Of a stretch of 64,000 nt of DNA, positions 24,965 through 36,522 are shown piece by piece; positions within the stretch are counted from its first letter, which is position 1, and each line of letters starts with the position of its first letter. The notes below the pieces were generated by a model, which saw only the letters and a list, made by a program, of their open reading frames with translations, did not search any database and had not been told where the DNA came from. This DNA comes from Struthio camelus (taxonomy: Eukaryota; Chordata; Aves; Struthioniformes; Struthionidae), in the NCBI RefSeq assembly GCF_040807025.1, contig NC_090964.1, positions 6,076,001-6,140,000 of the forward strand, in the 5' to 3' direction. Both the position numbers and the translations under genes were made by a program.

Positions 24965-26450
24965 ATGGGGACAGTGCCCGAGCCCGACGGGCACTACCAG
25001 TACCGCGTGCTGGTGCTGGGGGACGCGGCGGTGGGCAAGTCGTCGCTGCTGCGCTGCTACGCCGAGGGCCCGGGGGCGGCGGGGGCCCCCGCGCCCTGCC
25101 CCACTGTCGGCGTGGAGTTTTACAGCCGCACGGTGCGGTTGCCGCCGGCCGGCCAGGCCAAGCTGCAGCTCTGGGACACGGCGGGCCAGGAGCGCTTCAG
25201 GTGAGCCGCGGGTGGGCACGGGCAGGGGGACGCGGCACGGCACCGGCGCCGCTTCACCTCGCGTTTCCCTCGCAGCCGCTGCAGCGTTACACCGGGACCA
25301 AAGTCCCCCGCTGCGCTTCGCAAATGGACAAGAGTGCAATGGGGTCACGGGGACAACAATGCTTTTAGGGGGCTGTTGCAACCTTTTGCTGAGCTTGTAG
25401 CAAAGCCGCAGTTGGGTTTTTTTTTTTTTTTTTTTTTTGGGGGGGGGGGGGGGGCGGAGCAGAGCCTGCAGGTACAAATTGGCTGGGGATTTTCCTTCTT
25501 GATTGCATCAGGCTGGAGACAGCAAGCCTGGAAGTGCCAAAGAGGCTCAAATGGGCTGTGAAGGGCAGGAGGAGCTGGGGGCTGTGGTTGGGGCTCTGCC
25601 CCGATGCCCTTCCAGGGCACCCAGGATGGCCGGCACCCATAGCACCCGCCCCAGGGTGTTGCCCCGGCCCTGCTACACCCCGGACCAGGAGGGGGGGGCA
25701 TGGAGGGGACCCCCCCCCCCCCGAGCCCCTATAAGACCCTGCAGGGCTCCCCAGGAGCCAGGAACCGGAGATTTCAGCCCTCAATCCATGGGGAGAGCTG
25801 CTAAGCGCTGCTTAGAGGGTGCTAAACAGAAAAGAAAGGCAAAAAGTCCAGCCCAGCTCCCTTTGGCAGCTGGTTCCCCTTCCTGGGCATCACCAGAGCC
25901 CTTGCCCCATGCTTGAAATTTGGAAAATGAGACCTTCCCCCCGCCCCCGGCCCCATCGCACCAGCCGTGGGGGCTGGCAGGGGCCCAGGGCCGGCGCGCT
26001 GCCCCCCGACCTCCCCCCGTGCCCAGGTCCATCACCAGGTCCTTCTACCGGAGCGCAGCGGGTGTGCTGCTGGTCTTCGACGTCACCAACCGCGCGTCCT
26101 TCGAGCACGTCACCGAGTGGTACCACGAAGCGGCGGGCGGCCAGGCCACCAGCAAGGTGGCCTTCGTCCTGGTGGGCCACAAGTGCGACCTGGCGGAGGA
26201 GCGGGCGGTGTCGGCCGAGGAGGCCGGGCGGCTGGCCGCCTCCCTGGGCATGGCCTTCGTCGAGACCTCCACCAAGAGCAACCTCAACGTGGCCCTGGCC
26301 TTCGAGACCGTCGCCGGCCGCATCCACGAGGCGCTGCGGCGCGGGGCGCTCGCCCCGCACGAGGGCTGCGACGGCGTCAGGCTCATCCCCAGCAAGAGCC
26401 GCGGCGAGCCGCCGGAGCGCCCAAAGCCCCGGGAGCGGTGCCAATGCTAA
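24965..26450 (+). CDS. RAB42: Ras-related protein Rab-42, two exons, 219 aa
   Basis: Small GTPase of the RAB39/RAB42 branch, expected on endolysosomal membranes. Exons 24965-25200 and 26027-26450 join in phase 2 (AG|G, Arg79), inside the classic ERFR-S-I-T-R segment. Motifs: P-loop GDAAVGKSS at residues 19-27, switch II WDTAGQERF at 70-78, and G4 written HKCDL instead of NKxD, as is normal for this branch. The SAK region is ETSTK. The end is CQC (a CXC double-prenylation motif), as in human RAB42. The segment ITRSFYR.AAGVLLVFDVTNRASFEHV is far closer to RAB42 than to other Rabs. An AATAAA at 26783 gives the 3' end. Human RAB42 has 218 residues as I recall, so the length fits. Confidence 0.93.
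25417..25454. repeat. T22-G16 homopolymer junction
   Basis: A run of about 22 T followed directly by about 16 G in the RAB42 intron. Such tracts are common in bird microchromosomes and are prone to sequencing error. Confidence 0.85.
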
Positions 26451-26782
26451 CGGCGGCACGGAGGGGATGGGGCTGAGACCTGCCAGCAGCTGTGACACTG
26501 ATGGGGGCTGGCAATACCCACGGGGAGCCCTGGGGTGCTGAGCTGAGGCACCAGAGAGGGCTTTCCCTCATTCCTGGTGGCTCCCCGGCCTCTCTCTGCC
26601 CCCCCCCCCCCCCAGCAAGGGGTCCCGGTGCCCCCAGACCCCTTCCCACCTCCTCAGGCAGTGCAGCACCATCAGAGACGCGTGCGAGCTCATTGCTGTG
26701 GGTCGGCTTCAGACCTTAATTTGGGGTTGGGGGGGGGAAGGCGCTATGGAAAAAAAAATTGCTCCACTGCAGCGGCGTTTTT

Positions 26783-26788
26783 AATAAA
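26783..26788 (+). terminator. RAB42: Polyadenylation signal AATAAA of RAB42
   Basis: Canonical hexamer about 330 nt after the RAB42 stop codon and about 270 nt before the next gene's start. Confidence 0.75.
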
Positions 26789-26899
26789 CCAGATGCTTTT
26801 CTGGCCTGACTCAAGGCTCTGCCAAGCGAGGGGCCGGCAGCAGCCAGCCGGACGGCCGCGTGCGCGGGCTGGACCCGGGGCCAGCGAGATGCAGAGGAG

Positions 26900-26922
26900 C
26901 CCCCCCCCCCCCCCCCCCCCCC
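26900..26922. repeat. Poly(C) tract, 23 C
   Basis: Homopolymer in the short spacer between the two Rab genes, just upstream of the second one. Confidence 0.9.
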
Positions 26923-27058
26923 AACCACCACCCACCCATCGCACCCCAGCACCCACGTCTCGCGGCGCCCAGCCGCTCGGGGCGGGCCCGGCTCTGCCTG
27001 TCGGGACACGCGCCCGCGCCGGGTCCCAGCGCGCCGCCGCCGTGGGGCTCGGCCGCCC

Positions 27059-28488
27059 ATGGAGGCGCGCTGGCATTACCAGTTCCGGGTGATCGTGCTG
27101 GGGGACTCCACGGTGGGCAAGTCCTCGCTGCTGCGGCGCTACACCGAGGGCGTCTTCCTCGATGCCGTCAACCAGACGGTCGGGGTGGACTTCTACGTGC
27201 GGCACGTGGAGCTCGAGCCGGGGCTCCGCATCAAGCTGCAGTTCTGGGACACGGCCGGGCAGGAGCGGTTCAGGTGGGTCCGGCTCCGGAGCCGACGGGT
27301 GACGGGGTGCTGGAGCCGGGCTGCGAGCTGGAGAAATCCCAGCAGCCAGGGCTGCCCCAGGCTTGGGACAGCCGTGGGGCAAAGGATGGGCAGTGGGATG
27401 CTGTGATCCCGACCTGGGGGGCACCCTGGGTAGAGCCATGTCTCCCCCACTCCACACTTGCCGGTGCAGTGGGGAGAGCTCAGCACCCAGCAGCTGGGCA
27501 GGCTTGTGGGTCGGGGGGGGGGGTGCAAAGCAAAGAGCACCCACCAGGAAAAGGGAGCCACTGGGCTTTCCTGCTCACCCCCACCTCCAGCTCCAAAGGG
27601 GCTGAGGGACGCTGAGCCCCCGGAGGTGCGCGGGGCTGGGGGAGCGCCTGCGGCGTTCCCGCGGGAGCTGGGCAAAGCTGCTTCGCCGGCTCCGCTCCGC
27701 CGCAGGGCGCCTGGCTGCCAGGGCTCTGCCAGGCCAAGGAGAGCCCGCGGGGAGGTGGCGAGGACAGAGCCACCTGGAGCCACCTCCACCCCAGCGGCAG
27801 GGATGCTCCCTCTGGGGCCGGGCAGATCTTGATGCACCGAAAAGCAACGCGCTGCGTTTACGAGGGTGAGACCTAACGCAGGGAGCTGGGGCGGAGGGGC
27901 CACGTGAGACCTGGCGCCCCAGCACCCGGCACGCACCCAGCCCTGCCGGGAGGCCCTGCAGGGAGGGGAGACGCTTCCCAACGCAGTGCGGGGGAGCCCC
28001 GGGGCTGCTCACCCCGGGTTTTTTTCCCCCCCCGCCCCGCTTCTTCGTGCCCAAGGTCCGTGACTCGCTCCTACTACCGCAACGCGGCAGGGGGGATGCT
28101 GCTGTTCGACCTCACCAACCGAGCGTCCTTCGAGAGCATCCGGCAGTGGCACCAGGAGGTGACGGACACTGTCCAGCCTTGCCGCATCGTCTTCTTGCTG
28201 GTGGGGCACAAGAGCGACCTGGTGGCGGAGCGGCGGGTGGGCCGGAGGGAGGCAGAGACGCTGGCGTCGGCGCTGGGGGTGCAGTACATCGAGACCTCAG
28301 CCAAGGACGCAAGCAACGTGACCCAGGCTTTCCAGATGCTGACGCTGGCCATCTACCAAGCGCTGCAGACGGGGCTGCTGCGTCCCACCGAGGCCTGGGA
28401 CGGGGTGAAGAGCAGCCTCCTGCTCCTGCCGGGGCTGAAGTCTCAGGTTCCAGGGAAGGAAGAGAAGCAAAAGAGATGCTCATGCTAG
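27059..28488 (+). CDS. RAB39/RAB42-like small GTPase, tandem paralogue, two exons, 215 aa
   Basis: Exons 27059-27273 and 28056-28488 join in phase 2 at the same codon position (ERF-R) as in RAB42 next door, so the two genes are probably tandem duplicates. Motifs: GDSTVGKSS in the P-loop, VGVDFY in switch I, WDTAGQERF in switch II, G4 as GHKSDL, and a standard ETSAKDASNV SAK box. The C-terminus is CSC, a double-prenylation signal. Several stretches (SVTRSYYRNAAGG, PCRIVFLLVGHK, ETSAKDA.NV) resemble RAB39A/B more than RAB42. The start has the family's MEA.W.YQFR pattern. The 3' signal is ATTAAA at 28673. I cannot tell whether this is an ancient paralogue lost in mammals or a bird-specific copy. 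Confidence 0.9.
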
Positions 28489-28672
28489 AGACGGGGTGGT
28501 TATGAGGATGTACACAGCCTGCCCGGCCTATCTGCTGCCCCCAGAGCCCTGCTGCAGAGCCGGTGGGGAGCTCGGACACACAGCTCCACAGCAACGTATG
28601 AGACACAAAGCAGAAATCAAAATGTACAACATTTGTGGCACGCAAAAGAGCAGCGAGTGACTACAACAGCAC

Positions 28673-28678
28673 ATTAAA
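28673..28678 (+). terminator. Polyadenylation signal ATTAAA of the second Rab gene
   Basis: A common variant hexamer about 185 nt after the stop codon. Confidence 0.65.
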
Positions 28679-28689
28679 CACCCTGTATT

Positions 28690-29840
28690 CAGCTTCTCGG
28701 CTGCCTGTGTTTTCCTGGGGAAGGGGAAGGGGTTAGCACTGAGCCGGCTGATGGGAACCCCGCACCGGGAGTGCTAACACGATGGGGTCAGGTCTGCAGA
28801 GGCAGATTTCACTCCCACTGTCCTATTTTCACTTTCTCCCTTTCTACAAGGTTGCCTCCATCCCCTGACCACGAGCCAGGGGCCCTCAGTGCAGTCTGAC
28901 CTCCCCATCCTAGCACTGATCTGAAACCCCTCTGACTGCCTGACCCTGAGCATGCCAGCAGGGAATTGGCTCACAGCCTGGCTTTCCTGTGCTCAGCAGG
29001 GCATGGTTGTACATTTTGAATAACTGCAACTCCCGGGTATACTGAGGAGATGGAGCAGCCTGGCTGCGTGGTCAACAAGCCAACAACTGTGTCCCTCCAG
29101 CACCAGCTGAGCACTGCAGCGATGCGAGAACAGCTACCCTCCTCTCCAAGCCTGGCCTTACCCAAGGGGCTGCATTTGTTTATCACAGGCTCCTCGCTCC
29201 TTAGCTGGCTGTTACATGAAAGGAGAATAGAGCCCTTACTGGTTTCTAAATTGCTTCAACAGTTTCTCCCCTGGATACTGGCAGCCTTTGGGGCTATGAG
29301 AGCCCGCCCCAGCAGCAAACCTGGCAGGGAGGACAAGGCACTCATGCTTACAGGTGCACATCAGCCTCTTCTTTCCACGTGGAGAGTTTGCAGAGCTGTC
29401 TGCTCCCTCTTCCCTGCGTCAAACAGCTCCTGCAGCAGCAGCTTCTCTGAAGTTCACCGGTTTGAGTAGAACAAGCAGGAACAGGCAGTGGGACACCGCC
29501 TTTCTTTACACCCCAGACAAGCAGAGAACCAGGATCGGCCTTGATTTCTTTTCCTCAGTCACCACGTCCCATTCCTCGTGGTCTGAACGGGCCACTGGTG
29601 GGCAAACACCTCACCCTGAGCTAGATGTAAAGAACCTCCAACGTCAAGAAGAAGCTGCTCACCAAGCCCTATTAGCACAGTAGGGAACCAGCCAAATCCT
29701 TCCGCTTGTTTTCAACCCTAGGACAGGAGATCTCTTACAAGAGCACCACATGCAAAAACCAGGCTATCCCGACTGCTGGTCATTTCACTTGCAATTTCTC
29801 TGCATGCCTTTTGAACAGCACAAGACTGTGCCATGGTTTT
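28690..29840. other. Intergenic between two convergent genes, nothing recognised
   Basis: Separates the 3' ends of the Rab gene (+) and TAF12 (-). No exon, repeat or RNA gene is seen. Confidence 0.55.
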
Positions 29841-29854
29841 AGATTAATAATTTC

Positions 29855-29860
29855 TTTATT
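29855..29860 (-). terminator. TAF12: Polyadenylation signal of TAF12
   Basis: TTTATT on the plus strand is AATAAA on the minus strand, about 410 nt past the TAF12 stop codon. Confidence 0.75.
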
Positions 29861-30271
29861 CATGTAAAACAAACGGAAGTATTTATATAAACACTGACAT
29901 TACAAAGGACTGGAACAGGTAGGGGCGGGAAGGAGGAAACAGAAACCTCTACAGATGCTTCTAATACTGTCCCACACAAGATCAAATGCTCTGTCCCTTG
30001 GATAATCACTTATACGATAAACCACTTTCAAGTCACAAATAAAAGTCTTTGTTTTGAGATACGTTGCGCTCTTGGGGGGATGAGGAAGGAGGCGTAGAAC
30101 GTTTTTGGCAGATCTCCTCATAAAGTCAGATATTGCTGCACCGTTAATAAAAAATATATGCTTCTCTGTAAGCATTAAAAAAAATATCCCATGGATGGCA
30201 TCGTGGAGGCTTCAGTGGAGAGGCAGATATCCCAAAATGCACTGGTGTCATCTCGCAGCTCTTCCCAGGGG

Positions 30272-33200
30272 CTATTTCTTGGTAGTTTTGCGGATCAATG
30301 CCATTCTCTGTAACAAGAAAGAGAAAAACACGGGAAGCCAAGAGTCTCGGACAAGGTTACTACAAAACAAGCTTGTAAGCTATCCATGTTGGAACAATGC
30401 TGAGGAGACAGTACCTCAGGTTCTCTCAGGACACTGCCTGACTTGTTTCAACATAGGTCTTTCAAGTTCATTTAAATCTTAACACGGTCACAGCCAGAGC
30501 CAGAGAAAAAGAAAGCATCTATACTCCTTTCCTTGACACCTTCAGCAGGCAACATGACTGAGAAAAACTGTAACTGCTGTTAAGAGGCACTAGGATTAAA
30601 CAGTGCATTGAACCCAAATCCACTTCAAGGCCTCCTCTCTCCATGACCAGCAGTTATTGCAGTAGCTTCAGGCGGGCAGATGCAACATCAGCCATGAAGC
30701 TGAACGACTCCAGGGCAGGGCATTGACTTCCCTGGCTCTGACCTTGCATTTAAAAACCAGTAGACTAACTCATTTAAAGCAAAACTAAGGGAAAGAAAAG
30801 AGCTGCTCAGCTTCAATCTACAGCTGAAATTCCAGGACAACTGTGTGCTCTCTGCTGCACCTTCCCAGGCCTTTAAGCTTTTTGCAGCTGTTTCACTTCT
30901 TATGGTGGCAAACAGCCAAGACTTGCGACCCTTGCACATGAACACAGCAGGTGCCTTACACCATTCACCACATGCAACGTTGGGCTGCAGATATCAGATA
31001 GCCCCAGGAATTTGAGCCAAAGAGAGAGTCAGAGAGCGCTCTTGATCACGGTTTAACGCCACATCCAGAGTCCCGTGATTTTGTACCAGGCAGCCTGGGT
31101 CTGCAAACGCGTTGTGGGGGTTTCCAGTTACTCGCGCATGTACCGCATCCCAGACAGAACTGGCCACAAGACTTCACTTGACCAGTCACAACAGGGCATC
31201 TCAGTTGTGTTTCTGCTTCCTATTGCCTTTCTTCAAAGTTCTGGGAAGAAATCCCCTGGCCTTTCTGTGACTTCTTAACTGCCTGCAGAGAAAGCAACAG
31301 TCCTGCAACGGCAGGCTAAGACTCGCTCTCATAGCGCTGCTCTCACGCATGGCTTTTGCAGACCTACAATCTACAGCTTCAGTAGATCCTGCAAGTCAAA
31401 GGGCTCTCCTGGACTTGAACTGCAGCACCTGTGAGGCTACAGAGATGAAGGGATACACAAGCATTCAACCCAGCATGCTTGGATATGGATTTTCTACAGA
31501 ACCAGAGGAGCTGAGCAGTGTTTTCACTCCTTTCTGCACAAAGATGGAGCACAAGATCTGCAAGAGGACAGCTGACAACATACTGTCTGCAACTCGGTTG
31601 CTTCAGACCTTGGCTGCCCTCGGTGCGAGCACTCCCGGTTCGCTAGGGGCACAGCCAGCCAGCAAAGCAGCCAGAGCAAACTCAACCCTCTCTGCATAAA
31701 CAGGTGAGGGGACCCTGGAAGTGATTTCAATTCCAAACCACTTGGAAGAGAGGATACAAATTCATGTAGCGCCAGGACTCCAGGAAGACCCTACCCATAT
31801 TAGCCTTCTACCACGTGGCTCTTAGTACATTACTAAGGGCTCCTTACCTGTTTGTGAGCTTCTGTAGTGCAGGCTTTTTTGTAGGGCCTGATTTCTTCAG
31901 AACCAAAGCCCGGGATCCACATGTTCCACTGACGTTCTGGAAGAGAGGGCGCAGCTCAGCACACGATGAAAACTACCCCAACTGCACACCGCAAGAGCGG
32001 CCCCACCAGAACTAACATACCAGCAGTACGCCCTTCTGGGCACAGCGCTAGAAATGGACACGGGCTGGTGATCTGGACATCAGCTATAAAAGGCTTTTAA
32101 GAAGCAGAGCAGCTACAGTTGCAGGGCACTAAAGCTCACTAAAGATGCAGTCCCTCTACTAGCTATCTTCCAACAGAGGCTGAAGGACAGCTAAAACACA
32201 TAGCTGGGAGAGGATATGGTCAGGGGAAGGACACCCTATTCATTCCCTGATTATTAGGACACTATTAAGTCGCAATGAATCAACAGCTGTTCGTGGGTTT
32301 CTATCCTAGCTCCATGGTCAGGGTTTGCCCTGCTTGCATGGTGTTTTCCCAGCTCTCAGTTGAGTGAAAAAGTCACTTACCAAGATGCAACTGGACATCT
32401 TTCACTTCCAGGGTGTTTGATTTGCGATGCCGTGCAAGCTGGCAGGCGGCCGTCACCACGCTCTCTATGAAATCATCGGCGATCTGCAACAGCATCTATC
32501 ACGGACCAAGGACAACAACCAGCCTCATCAGTAATGAGCCATACAGTCGAAACTATATGAAGTGTATGAAAATCAACGCTCAGAAGCTAATACTTCAAAG
32601 ACGTTTGCTGCCGTCGCTGTTTTAAAACCCTTCTCAACGCTGAGAAGGGAAACCACACATGGATGTCTGAAGGCTGCAGCAAACATGCAGTGGAATATGA
32701 ACCAACCCTTCTGCTTTGGACAAGGGGACACTACTCTGAAAAGCCATGGATCGGCTCCTTCTGTAGCCCTTTCCAGGTGTGCATGTACCTACTTCTTCCA
32801 CATCTTCATCCAGCTGCTCGTTTGGATCCACCTCACGCACCAGGTCCTGCAGTTTCTTCTTGGTTAAAACCTGAGTGTAGGGAAGGGAAGGAATAATTTA
32901 CTGCCCTGCTTTAGCAAACCAGCCACCTACACAGCATAGCTGCAAGAGACCTCCTCCCTCACTATCCCGAGGCCCAAGGCACACGTGTTGACACACCATA
33001 TCAGTTCAGGAATGGCAGAGATAAGAAATATCAGGTATTAAGGAGCCATTTTCAAGTACCCCTAGCAGCTTTGACCAGAGAGCAGATCCCAGCGTTAAAA
33101 ATAAAAGCAATGCTGTGTCTTGAAAGGACAACCACTTGCACTAAGATAGCAATGCTTAAAACAAGGCTGCTGGTAAGAGAAGACAATGGCATAATTGGAA

Positions 33201-34048
33201 GTCTTAAAAGGTACACAGCAAATATAAGCAGCATTTCAGTGATCACGTTTGTGTTCAGGGCACAAAGGAATCATTTCCATTACTCTAGTGTTTATCGTTC
33301 AGAGCGCTTGGAAAGGAAAACAGATGCATATGTGAGTGCTGAGTTATTCTAGGGCAGCAGGCAGCACCCTGTCAGTGCAGACGTAGTGGGAAGGCAGAGA
33401 TTTTACTACTCCTGAACACTAGCAGCCCATAAGATAAAGAAGCAATTTTGGAGTGCTTGCTTGGCAGAAACACATTCACGTACGTTAAAGACTCAACAAC
33501 ACGACAGGCAAGCATGCAAGTCAGCAGCTTTTTAGAAGTGATGCTGCATCTCGCACCACCTGAGCGTGACTGAGGCTATGAACGCACTCAACTTTTACTT
33601 CTCTCATCTAAACCACATTTGAAAGGAATTTCCCAGTCACTCCCCCGCTATACATCTTCCTGAGATTGACAAAACTCCTGCACCTACAACGTCCGTACAT
33701 CTTCCAACCTGAAAGTGCCTCAGAGGGAAAGACTACATGAAAATGATGGCTCACTCAGGACAGTAACTGATACTTTAATTGATATCAAGCATTTGCCAGT
33801 AATTTAAGAAAGGAGAAGAATCAAGCTACAGGCAGGTCTGACCATCTTCCCTGTTGTCCCAAAGTCAGGGATGAAATTACCTGGTTGCTTTCAGGACTGA
33901 GCCGTCCTCCTCCGCTGGGCGTCCCAGGCATCTTTGCCACAGTGGTGCTGTTCGCCATGGAGCTCTGTGGGGGAGTGCTGGCCGGTTCCGGCTTTATCGA
34001 GGAGAAGTTGGAGAGGTTGATCAAGGTAGATGGGCCAAACTGGTTCAT
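30272..34048 (-). CDS. TAF12: Transcription initiation factor TFIID subunit 12, canonical 161-aa form
   Basis: TAF12 is a histone-fold subunit of TFIID (paired with TAF4) and of the SAGA coactivator. Minus-strand coding exons: 34048-33881 (part of an exon starting at 34132), 32870-32793, 32495-32381, 31936-31848 and 30307-30272, all with good splice borders and phase. The protein starts [17 protein letters not shown] and ends RKTTKK, with 161 residues, like the human protein. The histone fold covers about residues 57-128, with [17 protein letters not shown] and [18 protein letters not shown] clearly recognisable. The C-terminal part holds [12 protein letters not shown]. See the separate entry for an upstream in-frame extension. 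Confidence 0.97.
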
Positions 34049-36522
34049 AATCTGTTGGGCTTTAGCTTTTAGATCATAAAGCTTATCTAGGTCCTGCTTC
34101 TTCTTGGGGTTGTGGGGACCCAAACCAATCAACTGGAAAAAGAAGCAAAAGCCACAGTTAGCACTCTTGAAAGAGAAGGGAGAAGGGAACTCCAAGGGGT
34201 GCTTAGCACTTTGCCCATAGTAAAGCTACGGTGTCCTGACAGGGCCCAGAGGTTTATACTAGATCGAGTCTCTCCAGACACAGCAGGAAGGGAGGAGGAA
34301 CGTTTAGAAGAAGAGAAACATTCCCTGGTATATGGAAAATGCAGTTTGCCATGAGAAGCACAATAGCTGCATGCAGTGCACTGACTGACAACAGGTAGCA
34401 GCCGTGCAGTTGCGCTGACCTGTACACTCATTCCTCTTCCTCTGGACTGAATCCTACCCATGCATTCCCCCCCACCTTCAGATCAGTGCCTTTTTGGACA
34501 CACTTCACTTATACTAATAACAGCTTCGATGAGGAGACCGTGTGCAGAGCTAGGAACTAAAGGACAGGGCCTGGCTTGTTCTCTTGTAGCAACAGGTAGG
34601 CACAGCAGGCATAGGCCCTGTCCCACTGCACTCAGCACCGGGCAACAACCGAGTCTTCATCTTCATACTCCACATGCCTGAGATGCAGGTCAGAAGACAA
34701 AGTTCAAATTCCCTTAGGTATCCTCCTGAGAGCGCTGGGAGGTGGAGGTTTCGTTTTTGGCAATGCCGCATTTCAAGCCAGACTTGTGGTGATCCCTCTC
34801 CCCAAACCAATGTTTCCACCAGTACCACTTGTAAAGAAGAAACACTGATGCTGGCTTGACAACGTAGGATTCAGTTTCAGATCCAAGAGCGCGAGTTTGG
34901 GTACTCACAGGTAATGTGACAACAGAGAAAACACACGTAACATGCCCACACCTTCGATTTGTTCTTCCCACGCTGGGCCGTTGAAAGCCGCAGTAAACGA
35001 AATCAGATTTACTGAGCTGTCAATAGCGAACCACAACTGGGTTTCAGCAGCTTAACTCAGCTTACTCAGATCTTCCAGGTTCACCATAGGCATTAGACAT
35101 TATTCATGTTATTAGCCACTGAGCTAATCACAGAACGACTGGCAGCCGTTTGATAGCTGTAAGGCTCTAAAATCCAGACTCGGTAAAGCTCTGCTTGGTC
35201 CTTGCTGCTGCTCTGCGGCACAGCTCTGTGAAAGGAAGCTCTGTCCAAAACCTCGGCCTTCCATCACCACCGGCAATGCAGACCACAGTGACAGGTCTAT
35301 CACACAAAATGAACATTTAATCAACAGTTTGGTATAAAAGCCTTTCACACAGAGGCTGCAGCAGTTTTTGCGGGGCACAGATACTGGTGACAAGTAGCCA
35401 CTGAGAACACACACGTCCTCTGGAAAGCCTACCCACTGCAGTGTGAAATCACTTTAAAAAATGGAAAAAAGGGGAAGAAAAAGTTCATTTTAACAGTTTT
35501 AACTGCTGTTTTCTCTACTAGCTGTCTCCTTACAAAGCACCCTGCCCACAAATTTAAGCACTTCTGTCTTTTTAAAGTACAAAATAATTCCTCTTAACCT
35601 AGTTATTATCACAGGTTATTCAGCATTTACTGAAATATGAAACGCTAATCATAGTCAAGTCTTAAGTGATAAAAATTTCCCTTAAATATCCCCATTTGCT
35701 AACAGAGCCTTCTCTTCCTCACACTGATACTGATCATAGGCCAATAAGGAAAAGCACATCCACATACAAACTGACGAACAGAGTATTTTTCTGCCTTATC
35801 TACAAATAGATGCATTCCCCTCATCAGAGCAAAACTGTTAGTTTGAGTTAATTCACACCAAAAAAAACCAAACCAAGGGTCACAAAAATGCTTAGCAGGT
35901 GGCTGTTTTAGTGCTTCATTCCAACACAAACTCATGCACTGTTGCATCCTACAGGCACGGAGCTCTTCTGAAAGGTTTTATATGCAAGACACTCCTCTGT
36001 GGAGCTATCAGCACATTTCTAGCTCATCAGTTTTAACTGAATCAATGCTGGAAAATCCTTACGTTCGCACCCCAATACCCCTTAGCTGGCATTTCTGCAT
36101 GAAGGCACGGTGCTTAAGAGCTTAGCACAAGATCAGAGGGACTTCAGTGTGCTAATCTTGGTTTTAGCACTGGCTGATCTCAGGCTGTTCACTCCCGTGC
36201 CTCAGTTTACAAATCCAGAAAGCAGGAATTGTTACCCACCACGCAGAGGAGAAGGCAATGTTTGGGCAACGCGCTGGAATCCTTGGGCAGGAGGCACTTC
36301 ATTAGTATAAAGTAGTTTTGTTCATTTATTTGAAGATCTTATTGCATCCTTCGTGTGCTATTAAGATCACCAAGCGCAAAACTAATAGGATGCGCAGAAT
36401 CCCACAGCAAGTCCTGCATGCCAACTCATGGCAAGCTCACGCAATGTACTTACAGCTATCTGAGTGTCTAGATCTTTAATTACATCAGCAACTGCTGTGG
36501 GCCCAGCGAACGGAGAGGCCAT
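34049..36522 (-). other. TAF12: Upstream in-frame coding extension of TAF12 (alternative start, 51 residues)
   Basis: Minus-strand exon 36522-36454 starts GGAAAATGG (a good Kozak context) and encodes MASPFAGPTAVADVIKDLD plus four residues, ending in phase 0 at GCT|GTAAGT. It joins the exon 34132-33881, whose first 28 codons (LIGLGPHNPKKKQDLDKL...) are open and run in frame into the canonical MNQFGPS start. The product would be 212 aa. The extension looks like real protein: low-complexity-free, charged and helical. Whether it is translated or is a conserved 5' UTR segment cannot be decided here. Confidence 0.55.
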
